Source: Kribbella pratensis (GTDB lineage Bacteria; Actinomycetota; Actinomycetes; Propionibacteriales; Kribbellaceae). Taken from it: a stretch of DNA of 64,000 nt. Of this stretch, positions 42,016-50,855 are shown piece by piece. A program made the position numbers and the translations under genes. The notes below the pieces were generated by a model, which had not been told where the DNA came from, did no database searches, and was given only the letters and a program-made list of their open reading frames with translations. The DNA lies in NCBI RefSeq assembly GCF_004366075.1, contig NZ_SODU01000002.1, positions 1,612,758-1,676,757 of the forward strand. The letters run 5' to 3'. How positions within the stretch are numbered: the stretch's first letter is position 1; the number at the start of each line of letters is the position of its first letter.

Positions 42016-43153
42016 CGATCAACCCGCCGGCGCCGGCGACGACAAACGTCGTACGGGCGTCTGTGTGCTGGAGGAGCAGCCCGCCGCACACGTACGAGAT
42101 TCCGGCCGCGAGACCGATCGCGCCGTACAGATTGCCGAAGACACGGCTGCGCAGGTGCGGCGGTACGATGCGTTGCAGGTGGGTGTTGACGCCGACGTCG
42201 ACGCCCGCGATCCCGAGGCCGCGAATCACCTGCAGCGCGAGCGCCGCCCAGATCGCCCAGGCCAGCCCGGTGACCAGGTTGCCGAGGCTGCTGACGGCGA
42301 ACCCGAGGAGTATGAGGGCCGGCATCTTCAGGCGGCCCGCGTACCGCGCCAGGATCGCGAATCCGACGATCAGCCCGATGCCCACCCCGGCGTACAACGT
42401 CGCCGACGCCGAATCGCTCCCGTGCAACTCGTCCTTCGCGAGGAACACCATCGCTACGTCGTCCACCCCGTTGAACGCGACCGTGGCGAAGAACCCGATC
42501 CCGATGACGCGGATCTGAGCTGTTGTGAGGATGTAGCCCAGCCCGTCACGCGCGTCCTTGAACACACTGTTCAGAGTCGGCTCGGACGGTGGGATCTTCG
42601 GCAGCCTGGCGAGCAGGCCCGCCGAAATGAAGAATGTCGCCGCGTCGATCAGCAGGATGCCGCGTACGTCGGTGAGCAGGAACAACCCCGCCGCGATGAT
42701 CGGACCGACCGCCTCCAGCCCGTTCGTCCCTGCGCCGAGCGCCGAGTTGGCCGCCTCGAGCTGCTCGTCCCGCACCAACGCCGGCATCGCACTCCGCGAA
42801 GCCGCCTGAAACACCTGCGCCGTGACGCTCCTGACCGCCACCATCACCAGCAGCACCGTGAGCGGCGGCAGGACGAGGGCCATTGCGACCGTCAGCACGC
42901 CCTGGACGACGTCGCAAGCCACCATCACCCGCTTTAGATCGAACCGATCGCCCACCACCCCCGCGAACGCCCCGAACAACCCCGGCACAAAGTCCCCCGC
43001 CAACAGGAGAAGCGCCACCGCGATCGCGGCCCCCGTCGACGCCTGCACATACAACAGCAACGCGACAAGCCCCAGCGAGTCCCCCAAGAAGGACACCGCG
43101 CGAGCCCGCCACAACGCCCGAAACGCCCCCGACCCCCGCAGCACTCCCCACAC
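41945..43153 (-). CDS. MFS_3-type (EntS-like) transporter
   Basis: This 402-residue protein has about 12 hydrophobic segments. MFS_3 features are visible: FRALWRARAVSFLGDSLG, GAFAGVVGDRFDLKRVMV and ASRSAMPALVRDEQLEAANS, as in the enterobactin exporter EntS. No siderophore genes are near, so substrate is unknown. Its 3' end overlaps the plus-strand MFS gene by 71 bases. It starts 28 bases before the tRNA-Thr gene. Confidence 0.85.
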   Translation of the reverse strand: MWGVLRGSGAFRALWRARAVSFLGDSLGLVALLLYVQASTGAAIAVALLLLAGDFVPGLFGAFAGVVGDRFDLKRVMVACDVVQGVLTVAMALVLPPLTVLLVMVAVRSVTAQVFQAASRSAMPALVRDEQLEAANSALGAGTNGLEAVGPIIAAGLFLLTDVRGILLIDAATFFISAGLLARLPKIPPSEPTLNSVFKDARDGLGYILTTAQIRVIGIGFFATVAFNGVDDVAMVFLAKDELHGSDSASATLYAGVGIGLIVGFAILARYAGRLKMPALILLGFAVSSLGNLVTGLAWAIWAALALQVIRGLGIAGVDVGVNTHLQRIVPPHLRSRVFGNLYGAIGLAAGISYVCGGLLLQHTDARTTFVVAGAGGLIATVATAIGVRRSGDEERERPVRR

Positions 43154-43180
43154 AATCCTCTAGTATGTATCCGCACACCG

Positions 43181-43253
43181 GCCGGTGTGGCGCAACTGGC
43201 AGCGCACCGCTCTTGTAAAGCGGGGGTTAGGGGTTCGAGTCCCCTCACCGGCT
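43181..43253 (+). tRNA. tRNA-Thr (anticodon UGU)
   Basis: This 73-base cloverleaf is complete. The acceptor stem GCCGGTG/CACCGGC is perfect, the D-stem is GCGC/GCGC, the anticodon stem CCGCT/AGCGG holds loop CTTGTAA with anticodon TGT at 43214-43216, and the T-arm AGGGG/CCCCT has loop TTCGAGT. The discriminator base is T and CCA is not encoded. Its 3' half is duplicated at 58450, which marks it as the attachment site of the island that follows. Confidence 0.95.
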
Positions 43254-43283
43254 CTCTGACTGGGAAGATAAGTGGTCGCTTAT
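43212..43283 (+). repeat. Left attachment-like direct repeat, anticodon loop to beyond the tRNA 3' end
   Basis: This 72-base segment runs from CTTGTAAAGCGGGGGTT in the tRNA through GGGAAGATAAGT to GTCGCTTAT. It matches 58450-58522 with six mismatches and one single-base gap. The match includes about 30 bases past the tRNA, so it is more than shared tRNA sequence. Confidence 0.85.
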
Positions 43284-43289
43284 TTCTCT

Positions 43290-43772
43290 GGCTGACCACC
43301 GACCCCACGCTGCACCGCTCGATCGGCTCCTTCATCCGCTGGATGGTCACTCGGCGGCTGACCGGCCAGCTCACCATCCTCACCAGACGGCCCGGTTTAC
43401 CGTCCCCGTTCCTCGGTGACTAGGAGCACTACGACCAGCTGAAACGATGCCTCAACGATCAAGAACTTCCACTCGAAGTACCGATCACCGGCGCACTGAT
43501 CGGGCTCTACGCCATTCCCATCTCCCGCCTCGTCGAGCTGACCACCGACCGCTTCCACCGTGACGGAGGAAGCTCCTACCTCACCATCGAACGCAATCCC
43601 GTCCTGCTGCCGCCTAAGCTCGCACACCGCCATGCTCGACGCAGCGACCGAGCTCCCGCCCGTCGTGATCAGCGACCTGTTCGGAATCTCACCCAGGACC
43701 GCCTACGACTGGGCCCGCTACGCACAAGACAGCTGGGCCGACGACCTTGTCGCCTGCCAGGACACTGAATAG
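43290..43772 (+). pseudogene. Decayed site-specific integrase relic
   Basis: Two frames carry parts of one actinobacterial integrase-type protein. One frame runs from DPTLHRSIGSFIRWMVTRRL through an in-frame TAG (43421) to DQLKRCLNDQELPLEV, RLVELTTDRFHRDGG and NPVLLPPKLA. The tail LPPVVISDLFGISPRTAYDW to DDLVACQDTE is in another frame. The central catalytic part is missing, and no intact recombinase remains. Its place directly beside the tRNA is where tRNA-integrating elements keep their integrase. The family assignment is by memory of similar proteins. Confidence 0.6.
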
Positions 43773-43963
43773 CCAGCATTCACCAGAGGTTTGGCCGGCT
43801 GTGGACTGGCCGAGCTCGGCTCCCGACTTCCCCGAAATTGGCATGAACGGATGACGGGGAAGCACGCGATTGCTTAGTCCTAATTGGCTGGCGCCGCTCG
43901 CATCTTGGTTTGTAGGGTGTTCGTTCCGCTGCGCGGTCCACAGACCTTGCGAAAGGCGTCGAC

Positions 43964-44869
43964 GTGAACGACGGCAGGCTTGGCAACATCGAGGCCATCG
44001 TCCCGGCGTCCCTGGCGGACCGGATCCGCTCGTATCACTCCGCCGGCTCAGCATGGCTGCAGGATCTGCCGGACCTGATCGCAAGCTGTGTGACCCAGTG
44101 GGATCTCACGTTGCTGCCAGCGTTCGAGCCGGGTGGCGATTCGAGCTGGACGGCGCCGGTGAAGCGGAGTGGCGGAGACCTGGCGGTACTCCAAATTACG
44201 GTTCCGCTGCCGGTCCACCACGATCACATCCTTGCCCTGCAGGCATGGTCAGGGCGAGGCGCGGTGCGGCTTTTCGCCCACAACCCAGCGATCCGGGCCA
44301 CCTTGATGGAGTGCTGCGTCCCGGGTATCGACGCAGCGGATCTGTCGCCGGACGAGGCCGATGACGTCGCCGTCAAGGTCCTATCGCAACTGTGGGCGGT
44401 CACTCCTCCGGCTTCGGGGCTTGAACCCCTCACCGCGGCCGCCGTGCAGCGTGCGCGAGTCATGGAAGCTCGTGCCGACCAGTTTGGTGACGTTGTTGAT
44501 CCAGGGCCGTTCCGCGAAGCAGCCCAGATGTTCACCTCGCTGCCTGCATCATCGGCTCGTACTGTCCTGCTCCACGGCGACTTCCATCGCCGCAATGTCC
44601 TTCTGTCGGGACGAGGCTGGCTGGCCATCGACCCCTCGTCGATGGCCGGCGACCCGTCGTTCGACGTCGCGATGTTCCTCCAGCACGACATGCACAACCC
44701 CGCCATGACCACACGCGTCGACGCACTGGCCGACCGGCTCGGGCTCGAACGCCAACGCACGAGGGCATGGCTGTTCGCTCTAGCAACCCAAGCGGCATCC
44801 TGGCACCTGTCCATCGGAGACAGGCCGACGCACGACGCATACAGCCGCGCTGCGTCCACGCTGCTGTGA
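43964..44869 (+). CDS. Aminoglycoside/streptomycin 6-phosphotransferase-like kinase
   Basis: This 301-residue protein has the APH(6)/streptomycin 6-kinase layout. The catalytic loop is LLHGDFHRRNVLLS (Asp206), the metal aspartate is in AIDPSSMAGD (Asp223), and LQAWSGRGAVRLFAHN is the family pattern before the hinge. The position where relatives usually have the ATP-binding lysine (VLKI) reads VLQIT, so activity is uncertain. The GTG start at 43964 has no strong upstream site. It is island cargo just inside the integrase relic. Confidence 0.8.
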   Translation: MNDGRLGNIEAIVPASLADRIRSYHSAGSAWLQDLPDLIASCVTQWDLTLLPAFEPGGDSSWTAPVKRSGGDLAVLQITVPLPVHHDHILALQAWSGRGAVRLFAHNPAIRATLMECCVPGIDAADLSPDEADDVAVKVLSQLWAVTPPASGLEPLTAAAVQRARVMEARADQFGDVVDPGPFREAAQMFTSLPASSARTVLLHGDFHRRNVLLSGRGWLAIDPSSMAGDPSFDVAMFLQHDMHNPAMTTRVDALADRLGLERQRTRAWLFALATQAASWHLSIGDRPTHDAYSRAASTLL

Positions 44870-45000
44870 TACCGACTCGCTGGAGTTGCCGTCAGGCCGC
44901 ACTCACCGCGGACGACTCGTAATGAGCAGTCGCCCGTGGATGTAGACCGCGATGACCAAATCAGTGGCTCGGACTGCCTTCGGCTGCCAGGGTTGGTCGG

Positions 45001-45639
45001 ATGCTGCTGATACTGACTGGTTCGAGTTGCTCGGGTAAGACGACGCTGGCGCGCGCGTTGGGCGACCGGGTGCCGGGCGTGGTTATCCATGATCACGACG
45101 AGATCGGCGTACCAGAGGATGCGGACACGCAGTGGCGAAATCGGACGACAGAACAGTGGATCCGCCAAGCCTTGGAGCATCAAGACCGTGGGCTGGATGT
45201 TGTCTTGACCGGGCAGTCCCCGCTCGGTGAGGTCTTGGCCTCGCCCTCAGCGCCTCAGCTCGATGGCATCGCGGTGTGCCTCGTGCACGTCGCCGACGAG
45301 GAGCGACGGCGGCGCCTCGACCGACGAGACGACGGTCGCTGGCCACCCGCAGTCCTCGACTCTTTCGTCGGTTGGGGTGCCTGGCACCGTGGGCACGCTG
45401 AAGACCCCCGCTACCGGCCTGACGTGATCATTGACGGTAGCTGGGCGGAGATGGCCTGGGATCGATGGTCGACGTGGACCAAGGAAGATCGCCGTTGGGA
45501 CACCTACTTACTCGACACCACGGGACGATCCATCGCTGAATCTGTCGACGACCTTGAGCACTGGGTCATGGGTCAGCGCGCAGCCCATCGATCCGGACAG
45601 CTCGCGCTCTCCAAAGGCTGGGTTGACGTCGAACCCTGA
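45001..45639 (+). CDS. P-loop kinase/AAA-type small-molecule kinase
   Basis: This 212-residue protein has a Walker A GSSCSGKTTLARAL (7-20), a DHDEIG acidic site near 31-36, and GLDVVLTGQSP in the place of Walker B. A lid-like arginine cluster (EERRRRLDRRD) follows. The pattern resembles gluconate/chloramphenicol-phosphotransferase-like and adenylate-kinase-like enzymes. The next gene upstream is an antibiotic-kinase homologue 131 bases away, so a resistance or tailoring role is possible. No substrate can be assigned. Confidence 0.75.
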   Translation: MLLILTGSSCSGKTTLARALGDRVPGVVIHDHDEIGVPEDADTQWRNRTTEQWIRQALEHQDRGLDVVLTGQSPLGEVLASPSAPQLDGIAVCLVHVADEERRRRLDRRDDGRWPPAVLDSFVGWGAWHRGHAEDPRYRPDVIIDGSWAEMAWDRWSTWTKEDRRWDTYLLDTTGRSIAESVDDLEHWVMGQRAAHRSGQLALSKGWVDVEP

Positions 45640-45851
45640 TCCGAGCGGGTGCTGTCGTTGCCAACAGGCTCGCCCAACTGCGCCACGGATCGGCCGGACA
45701 CGGATCACACCCCTAGGAATAGCGCAGACTTCAAGTATGGACACTCCACCAGTCCATCGGTTCTGCCCGCTCCGCGCCGCGCCGCTGCCGGTGGCAAGCC
45801 CGCGGATTGTTGTGTGGCCGCGTTGGACGGGCTGGCGCAGCTGGAGCAGCG

Positions 45852-46019
45852 ATGAGTCCCGCGCGTCGTCGGACTGAGATCAAGCAGGTGCGGATCCCGG
45901 CCGACCTGGCCGGGCCGGTCGAGGTTGCGCTGGCGAGATCGGTCGACCAGATCCCCGGCCCGCGGGCGATGCCGGGCGGATCACGGTATGAGGTGAAGTT
46001 GGACGGCTACCTTCACTGA
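45852..46019 (+). pseudogene. N-terminal stub of an ATP-dependent DNA ligase
   Basis: This 55-codon frame ends abruptly at GYLH. Its sequence RIPADLAGPVEVALARSV, IPGPRAMPGG and RYEVKLDGY matches the start of actinobacterial ligase C/D-type DNA ligases. There the K-x-D-G-Y motif holds the AMP-binding lysine. Everything after the motif is missing. Confidence 0.6.
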
Positions 46020-46229
46020 GCTCGTCAAGCATGCAGGTTGCGAGAGTGGCCTTATGCGCTTTTGTGGAGTGGAGTCGTTAGATCGGCGGCTTTCGCAGAG
46101 AGTGTTCCGGGGGATTCTTAGGTGCGCCGGACTGTCTTGATTGGGGAGCGGGAAGGGAACGGGCCGCTGCCGTAGATGTTGATTTCCTCGATGGTGCCGT
46201 CGGTATTGCGGATGATGTGGCGGGCTTGG

Positions 46230-46437
46230 GCCCAGCTCGGGCCGCGGCGAGCTCATCGCCGCGTTCCTCGAGCTGCCGGCGCAGCGCGAGGAGTTGTTGC
46301 GCGCGGTCGGCGAGTGCCTGCTGGAGGCTGCGGATGTCGTCGGGTGCGCCCAGCCCACTGTGGAGAAAGAGGTCCTCGCCAAGGCTCTCTGACAGCCGGT
46401 TTTCCAGGGTCCGGACGTGCTGCTGCAGGGCGAGTCG
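46230..46437 (-). pseudogene. Fragment of a coiled-coil integrase-accessory protein (DUF6262-like)
   Basis: A stretch reading LALQQHVRTLENRLSESLGE, GLGAPDDIRSLQQ and RRQLEERGDELAAARAELG has a strong heptad coiled-coil pattern. From memory it resembles the C-terminal part of DUF6262-type proteins that accompany integrases in actinobacterial elements. A stop lies just upstream of it and the frame breaks downstream. In a shifted frame a further tail (SWAQARHIIRNTDGTIEEIN ending KTVRRT at 46121) may be part of the same or another relic. Confidence 0.35.
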
Positions 46438-46782
46438 TCACGAGCGGATGAGGATCGACCACGAGCTCGCCGGCTACTAGGAGATGTCGATCTGCCGTGG
46501 TACCGCGGCCCGTTCCCCGTTCACGTCCTCGGGCACTGAGGAAGCTGACTTGGACCAGCGGCAATGAGCACAGGTCCGGGGGAATAGCGCAGGTTTCGAT
46601 ATGGCCTACTCCCAGCGCACCGGCCGGACCTACGACCGGACGACCTCCCGACCCTGCCGGACAGCCTCAGCTGACCACCTCGTCGATGTCTCGTGTGATG
46701 TCTCACGACATCGGTGACAGTTCTGCATCAGGACATCGGTGGCCCTCGATGTGTCATCGTCGGTGACGATTCGCTTGGTCGG

Positions 46783-47625
46783 TCAGCTGGTGGCACCGGC
46801 GGCGTCGATGATCACGCCGGTGACCGCGTCCGGGTCGGAGATCATCGACAGGTGCGGCGCGTCGACCATGGTGATGTGCGCGCCGGCGCGCTGCGCCATG
46901 ATTTGCTGCCCCGCCGGTGGCAACACCTTGTCCGCCGTACCGATGAGGTCCCAGGACGGGATGGTCTTCCACGCCGGAACACCAGCGAGGGTCTCACTGA
47001 GCGTGCTGGCGGTCAGTGGCCGCTGGGTGGCGGCTAGGACGGCGGCCTGCTTGGTAGGGATACCACCGGCGAAGAGGCCTGCGAACTGATTCGGCTTGAT
47101 GTAGACGTCGGCGTTGACGACGTTTCCGCCAGCGTCGTGGATCGGCACCGTGACGATCGAGCTGTTCGGGTCCAGTTCGGAGCCGGGCACTGCGGCGGCC
47201 AGCGAGCCTACGCTGTCGCCTTGGTCGGGGATGAAGGCATCCACGTAGACGAGGGCCTTGACGTTCGGGTTGCCTGTGGCAGCGCTGGTAGTCACCATGC
47301 CGCCGTAGGAGTGCCCGACGAGCACGACCGGGCCAGGGATTGTGGCCAGCAGATCACGCACGTACTGCGCGTCGCTTGCGAGGCCGCGCAACGGATTTGC
47401 CACGACATCGGCGGTGTACCCGGCGCTCTGCAGCTTTGAGGTGACGGCAGACCAGCTCGAGCCGTCGGCCCACGCGCCGTGCACGAGCACGATCGTCGGT
47501 TTGACCTTCGCGTCGTCCTGCGTGGTTTGCGCGCTACTGACCGTGGCGCTACCGACGCCCAGCGCGAGCACGCCGGCGGTGAGAGCCGCGACGGCCAGGG
47601 GCAGTGACTTCTTCGATGTACGCAT
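46783..47625 (-). CDS. Secreted alpha/beta hydrolase
   Basis: This 280-residue protein has a signal peptide (LPLAVAALTAGVLALGVG, cleavage near SSAQ) and an alpha/beta-hydrolase domain with LVHGAWADGSSW, nucleophile Ser106 in VGHSYGGM, Asp232 in GTADKVLPP and His258 in DAPHLSM. This is the secreted form of the salicylate/hydroxynitrile-lyase-like esterase group common in actinomycetes. It lies 414 bases from a divergent AraC regulator that may control it. Confidence 0.9.
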   Translation of the reverse strand: MRTSKKSLPLAVAALTAGVLALGVGSATVSSAQTTQDDAKVKPTIVLVHGAWADGSSWSAVTSKLQSAGYTADVVANPLRGLASDAQYVRDLLATIPGPVVLVGHSYGGMVTTSAATGNPNVKALVYVDAFIPDQGDSVGSLAAAVPGSELDPNSSIVTVPIHDAGGNVVNADVYIKPNQFAGLFAGGIPTKQAAVLAATQRPLTASTLSETLAGVPAWKTIPSWDLIGTADKVLPPAGQQIMAQRAGAHITMVDAPHLSMISDPDAVTGVIIDAAGATS

Positions 47626-48039
47626 TGCAGGTCCTTTGCAGGGGTTCGTTGTCCGCTCAGCGGGCTCGCCGGGCGGGGGTTTCAGCGGCGGCGCCGAGCT
47701 TGGACTGGAGCTTCGGCAGCGCGCGCCGTGAACAGCTCGGCGTGCGTCCAGAAGGGGCGTGTGGGCCGCCCGTCGAGGACACCGTCGGTGGTGTCGGAAT
47801 CGACGCTAGGGTCAGACGGAGTGGCCGGCCCCGTTGCGCGCGTTATCCTGCACACCGTGCAGAGACCTGTGCACGAATGGTCGACCTACGGTCAGACCCC
47901 TGCGCGGTAGGCACTCCAGTGATCGATCTCTGCGAGCGCGCAGGGCCCGCGAGTATCATTCTCAGCGAGCCGGCGCCGCCTGTCGCGCCCGGTCCGCACG
48001 CCCCTGAGCCCGCGGCCCGCGAGTACGGAGGACTACGCC
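47626..48039. promoter_or_regulatory. Divergent intergenic region between hydrolase and AraC genes
   Basis: This 414-base gap holds no supportable gene. A perfect small hairpin CTGCACACCGTGCAG lies at about 47847-47865, with a second GTGCAC nearby, and CGGAGGAC precedes the AraC GTG start. AraC-type operators are hard to see by eye; the G/C-rich half nearest the hydrolase shows nothing clear. Confidence 0.35.
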
Positions 48040-49032
48040 GTGATCCAGATTGTCGACTCGCGCACGATTGCGGCCGGCATGCGGGCCGAGTCCATGCATG
48101 CAGTGGCCGCCAGGATCATTCCGGTGGAGCTGGATTTCCCGGAGCCGGGCCCTGTCGTACGAGGGAGGCTAGCCGACCTTGGTGGGCTGCGGATCTCCTC
48201 GATCCGATCCAATGTCACCAAGGTTGAGCGCACCCCGATCCTGGCGCGCGACGATCTGGCACCCAGCCTGATGCTCGGTCTGCAAGTCAGCGGATCCAGC
48301 CTCGTCGTTCAAGATGGCCGCGAAGCCGTTGTGCGCCCCGGGGACCTTGTGGTGTACAGCTCGACATCTCCATACACACTGGTCGACTCCGAGGGTTACC
48401 GACAACACCAGTTCCGCATGCCGTTGGAGAGGCTGGCCCCGCCGAGGGATGTCGTGCGGCAGGTGACGGCGACGCGGCTCAGTCCTGGGCATCCGGTTGC
48501 AGACCTGGCCGCAGGCTACTTCCGGCACCTCGCCGATCGGCCGGGAGCGTTCGCCGACGCCGGGGCCGACGCGGTCAGCCAGTCGTCCATGGAACTCATC
48601 CGGGCAGTGATCAGCACGCATCTCGACGTCACCTCGGCGGCGACCAAGGCATCATTGGAGGCCACGTTGCAGCTGCGGATCTTGGAGTACGTGCGTGCGC
48701 ACCTGGGTGATCCGAGCCTCAACGCCGCTCGAATCGCTGCCGAACACCACATCTCCCGCCGCCAGTTATACAACGTCCTCGCCGCGGGCGGCATCTCGCT
48801 CGGTGACTGGATCCGCAATCAGCGGCTGGAGGGATGCCGAGACGACCTCGGCAGTGGCCTGTCACAGCGCGTCACCATCGCCTCCGTGGCCCAACGCTGG
48901 GGATTTCGCGACCCATCGAGCTTCGGGCGCCTCTTCCGCGCCGAGTACGGGCTCTCACCACGGCAGTGGCGTCAGACCGCGACCAAGGCGCAACCTGCCC
49001 TGGCGAGCGACCCCACTCCAGCACGTCTGTGA
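48040..49032 (+). CDS. AraC-family transcriptional regulator
   Basis: This 330-residue protein has an N-terminal AraC-binding-like-2 domain (about 20-205; LAPSLMLGLQVSGSSLV, VRPGDLVVYSSTSPYTL), then two AraC helix-turn-helices (about 222-320; LNAARIAAEHHISRRQLYNV and VAQRWGFRDPSSFGRLFRAE). It ends in the family closing GLSPRQWR. The start is GTG after CGGAGGAC. It is divergent from the secreted hydrolase within the island and is probably its regulator. The effector is unknown. Confidence 0.9.
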   Translation: MIQIVDSRTIAAGMRAESMHAVAARIIPVELDFPEPGPVVRGRLADLGGLRISSIRSNVTKVERTPILARDDLAPSLMLGLQVSGSSLVVQDGREAVVRPGDLVVYSSTSPYTLVDSEGYRQHQFRMPLERLAPPRDVVRQVTATRLSPGHPVADLAAGYFRHLADRPGAFADAGADAVSQSSMELIRAVISTHLDVTSAATKASLEATLQLRILEYVRAHLGDPSLNAARIAAEHHISRRQLYNVLAAGGISLGDWIRNQRLEGCRDDLGSGLSQRVTIASVAQRWGFRDPSSFGRLFRAEYGLSPRQWRQTATKAQPALASDPTPARL

Positions 49033-49109
49033 GGATCGTCAACTGAGGCAGCCCCAACGCTGCAACCCAGTTGTAGAACATAAGTTCGATTAATGTCATG
49101 ATGAGTTAA

Positions 49110-50000
49110 TGGTGGGACGCTTCAATGTCCGGCCCGGTGAAAGCGGGGACGGCGACTGGCTGGTTTGGGACAACGCAGGTCCACGGTGCCGAGCGCCCCG
49201 GCGTCCACCAGACCGCTGAATGCAGCCGCGGCTTCGGAGCCGATCTCGGCCTGGATATGGAGGGCCTCACTGGCCGTCGACGAATGGGCGAAGCACATGG
49301 CGACTCCTCGAGCGATGTCTGGGTCCTTGACCTCCACGGTGGCCCTGGCCGGGTCCGGTTCGCGCCCGTGGTTGTCCCGGGCAGACCCTGGCCCGTGGGT
49401 TGCTCGCCGCCTGTGTCCTCGAAGGGATGCGCGCGGGCGCCGAGCATGCAGCCGGCGAAGAAGGCGAATAGCAGCGGCCACAGCGCGAGCCACGCGGCTC
49501 GGTCGGCAGCCCGATCAGCCTGCCGCAACCCGTCCCACCGTGAGACCGACCGTTGACGCCACGATGTTGTCGGCCATCACCGGTGTGGACGGCGTGCTCA
49601 GGTGGAGCGACGCGTTCTGACAGGCCATCGCGGCCCCAGCCAGTACGGCGATCAGGACCTCGCCGCCCGAGCCAGGCCAAGATGTGCTGCGGAGCGTCGC
49701 AGCGGCGGTCGCGGTGAGAAAGGCGAACTGCAGCCAAGGAACATGCCGGCCCAGTCTTACGGCGCCCGACGTGAGCCATCGACCGCGACCGTGAGTGCCG
49801 CCGTCACCCCGATGAACACCACCTGCAAGCACCGTGGACGAGCGGACCGGTCGATGCACGCAATGTCTGCTGCGAGCACGACGACGTTGCCGGTGACATG
49901 CGCAGTGAAGAGGCCCTTCAACAGAACGAACGACGCTCCCGGAGTACCAGAACGAGACACCCTGGGACGCCGTACAGGTCGCGCGACCGGGCCGCTGGCC
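49110..50000 (-). pseudogene. Decayed DUF1275 (YoaK-like) membrane protein
   Basis: Pieces of one membrane protein appear in several minus-strand frames: FVLLKGLFTAHVTGNVVVLA (about 49860-49930), VPWLQFAFLTATAAATLR to AMACQNASLHL and TPVMADNIVASTVGLTV (about 49520-49750), and PLLFAFFAGCMLGA (about 49440-49480). These are the hallmarks of DUF1275 in the right order, separated by frameshifts. The 3' part (49122-49330), with ASEALHIQAEIGSEAAAAF, is unassigned and may belong to another relic. The 1.3-kb stretch 49033-50342 has no intact gene. Confidence 0.6.
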
Positions 50001-50342
50001 CTGGCGCCAGTCCTCGGTACGGCGATGACGCGGCCGTCGTCGTTGCGTCGGGACCTGGACCGGAAGGTTGCCGCGGGCTACGCCTGGGAAGACGCGGCAC
50101 CCGCCCATCTGGATTCCACTCGTCTCTCAGCTGACCTGTCCGGCGAGGATCGGACCCAGTACCTGGACCGGAGGTATGCCGCCGGGCCAGGCCCGTAGGG
50201 CGCGTACGCTGCGTAGCCGCACCAGGTAAGTCGGACGCCTGCCAATTTGAGCTCTAATGGATCAGGGCCTTGGCAGCGGGTCGGCGCTCGGGCGACGGCC
50301 TCGTCGCAGCCCGAGAGCACGGATCGCGTTACGTTGCTGTTA

Positions 50343-50690
50343 TCAGGCCGGATGGGCTGTCGAGTGGTCGCGGCGGCGCTGGATGCCGAGGGTGATCCCT
50401 AGGCCTACGCCACCCAGCGCGATGGCGCCCAGTGCACCGAGCGCGGCTGAACTCACGTCGACGGCGGGTTCGGGCTGCGCGGCCTCGGGTGTGGGCATGA
50501 GCGGGTGATCCAGTCCGACGTGCACGTCACCTGGCTCGGGTGAGACGTACACGTCACCTGGCTCGGGTGAATATTGCGCCATCGCCGGCGCGGCGGTTGT
50601 CATGAGGGCGAGGCTGATTGCGGCGCCTGCCGCCAACTGGGCGAGCCGGGTGGTCATGGACTGCTTCGTGGTGCGTGCGGCGTTGGTCAT
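50343..50690 (-). CDS. Small secreted or membrane protein with SPEPGDV repeats
   Basis: This 115-residue protein has a signal peptide (LAAGAAISLALMTTAAPAMA, cleavage near residue 38), then two adjacent copies of SPEPGDV(Y/H)V, a Pro/Glu-rich stretch, and a C-terminal hydrophobic segment (SAALGALGAIALGGVGLGIT) followed by RRR. That layout is a short surface-anchored peptide. I do not recognise a family. Its start is 165 bases from the divergent SARP-nSTAND gene, suggesting shared control. The repeat is a 21-base DNA duplication. Confidence 0.7.
   Translation of the reverse strand: MTNAARTTKQSMTTRLAQLAAGAAISLALMTTAAPAMAQYSPEPGDVYVSPEPGDVHVGLDHPLMPTPEAAQPEPAVDVSSAALGALGAIALGGVGLGITLGIQRRRDHSTAHPA
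50530..50576. repeat. Tandem direct repeat within the small secreted protein gene
   Basis: The sequence CACCTGGCTCGGGTGA occurs twice in register (beginning at about 50527 and 50554), along with flanking ACGTACACGT, and codes the duplicated SPEPGDV unit. A recent slippage duplication is likely. Confidence 0.65.
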
Positions 50691-50855
50691 GGCTTCCTCT
50701 CCTCTGTCGGCGGGATCTTCGTGATCGACGATCCAGATGCGCCTCGAGGTGTTGGCACTGTTGTCGCGCGCGCCGGTATCGGATCGGCGCAGAGCGGTAT
50801 CAGCGTGGTATCAGTCGCCTTGACGGGTGCCTGAGAGTGGTGGACTGTCGAAAAC

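Larger units (their letters stand above)
45640..46782. other. Gene-poor stretch with remnants of mobile-element genes
   Basis: About 1.1 kb between the P-loop kinase and the secreted hydrolase holds no intact gene. It contains a DNA-ligase stub (45852-46019), fragments of a coiled-coil protein on the minus strand (46230-46437), and an orphan minus-strand reading-frame tail ending at 46121. Two related 32-base sequences starting GGAATAGCGCAG lie at 45716 and 46581. Confidence 0.5.

Noticed and set aside
47604-48227. A 207-codon plus-strand frame over the hydrolase/AraC gap
   Set aside because: It overlaps both flanking genes and its product is Arg/Ala/Pro-rich without domains.
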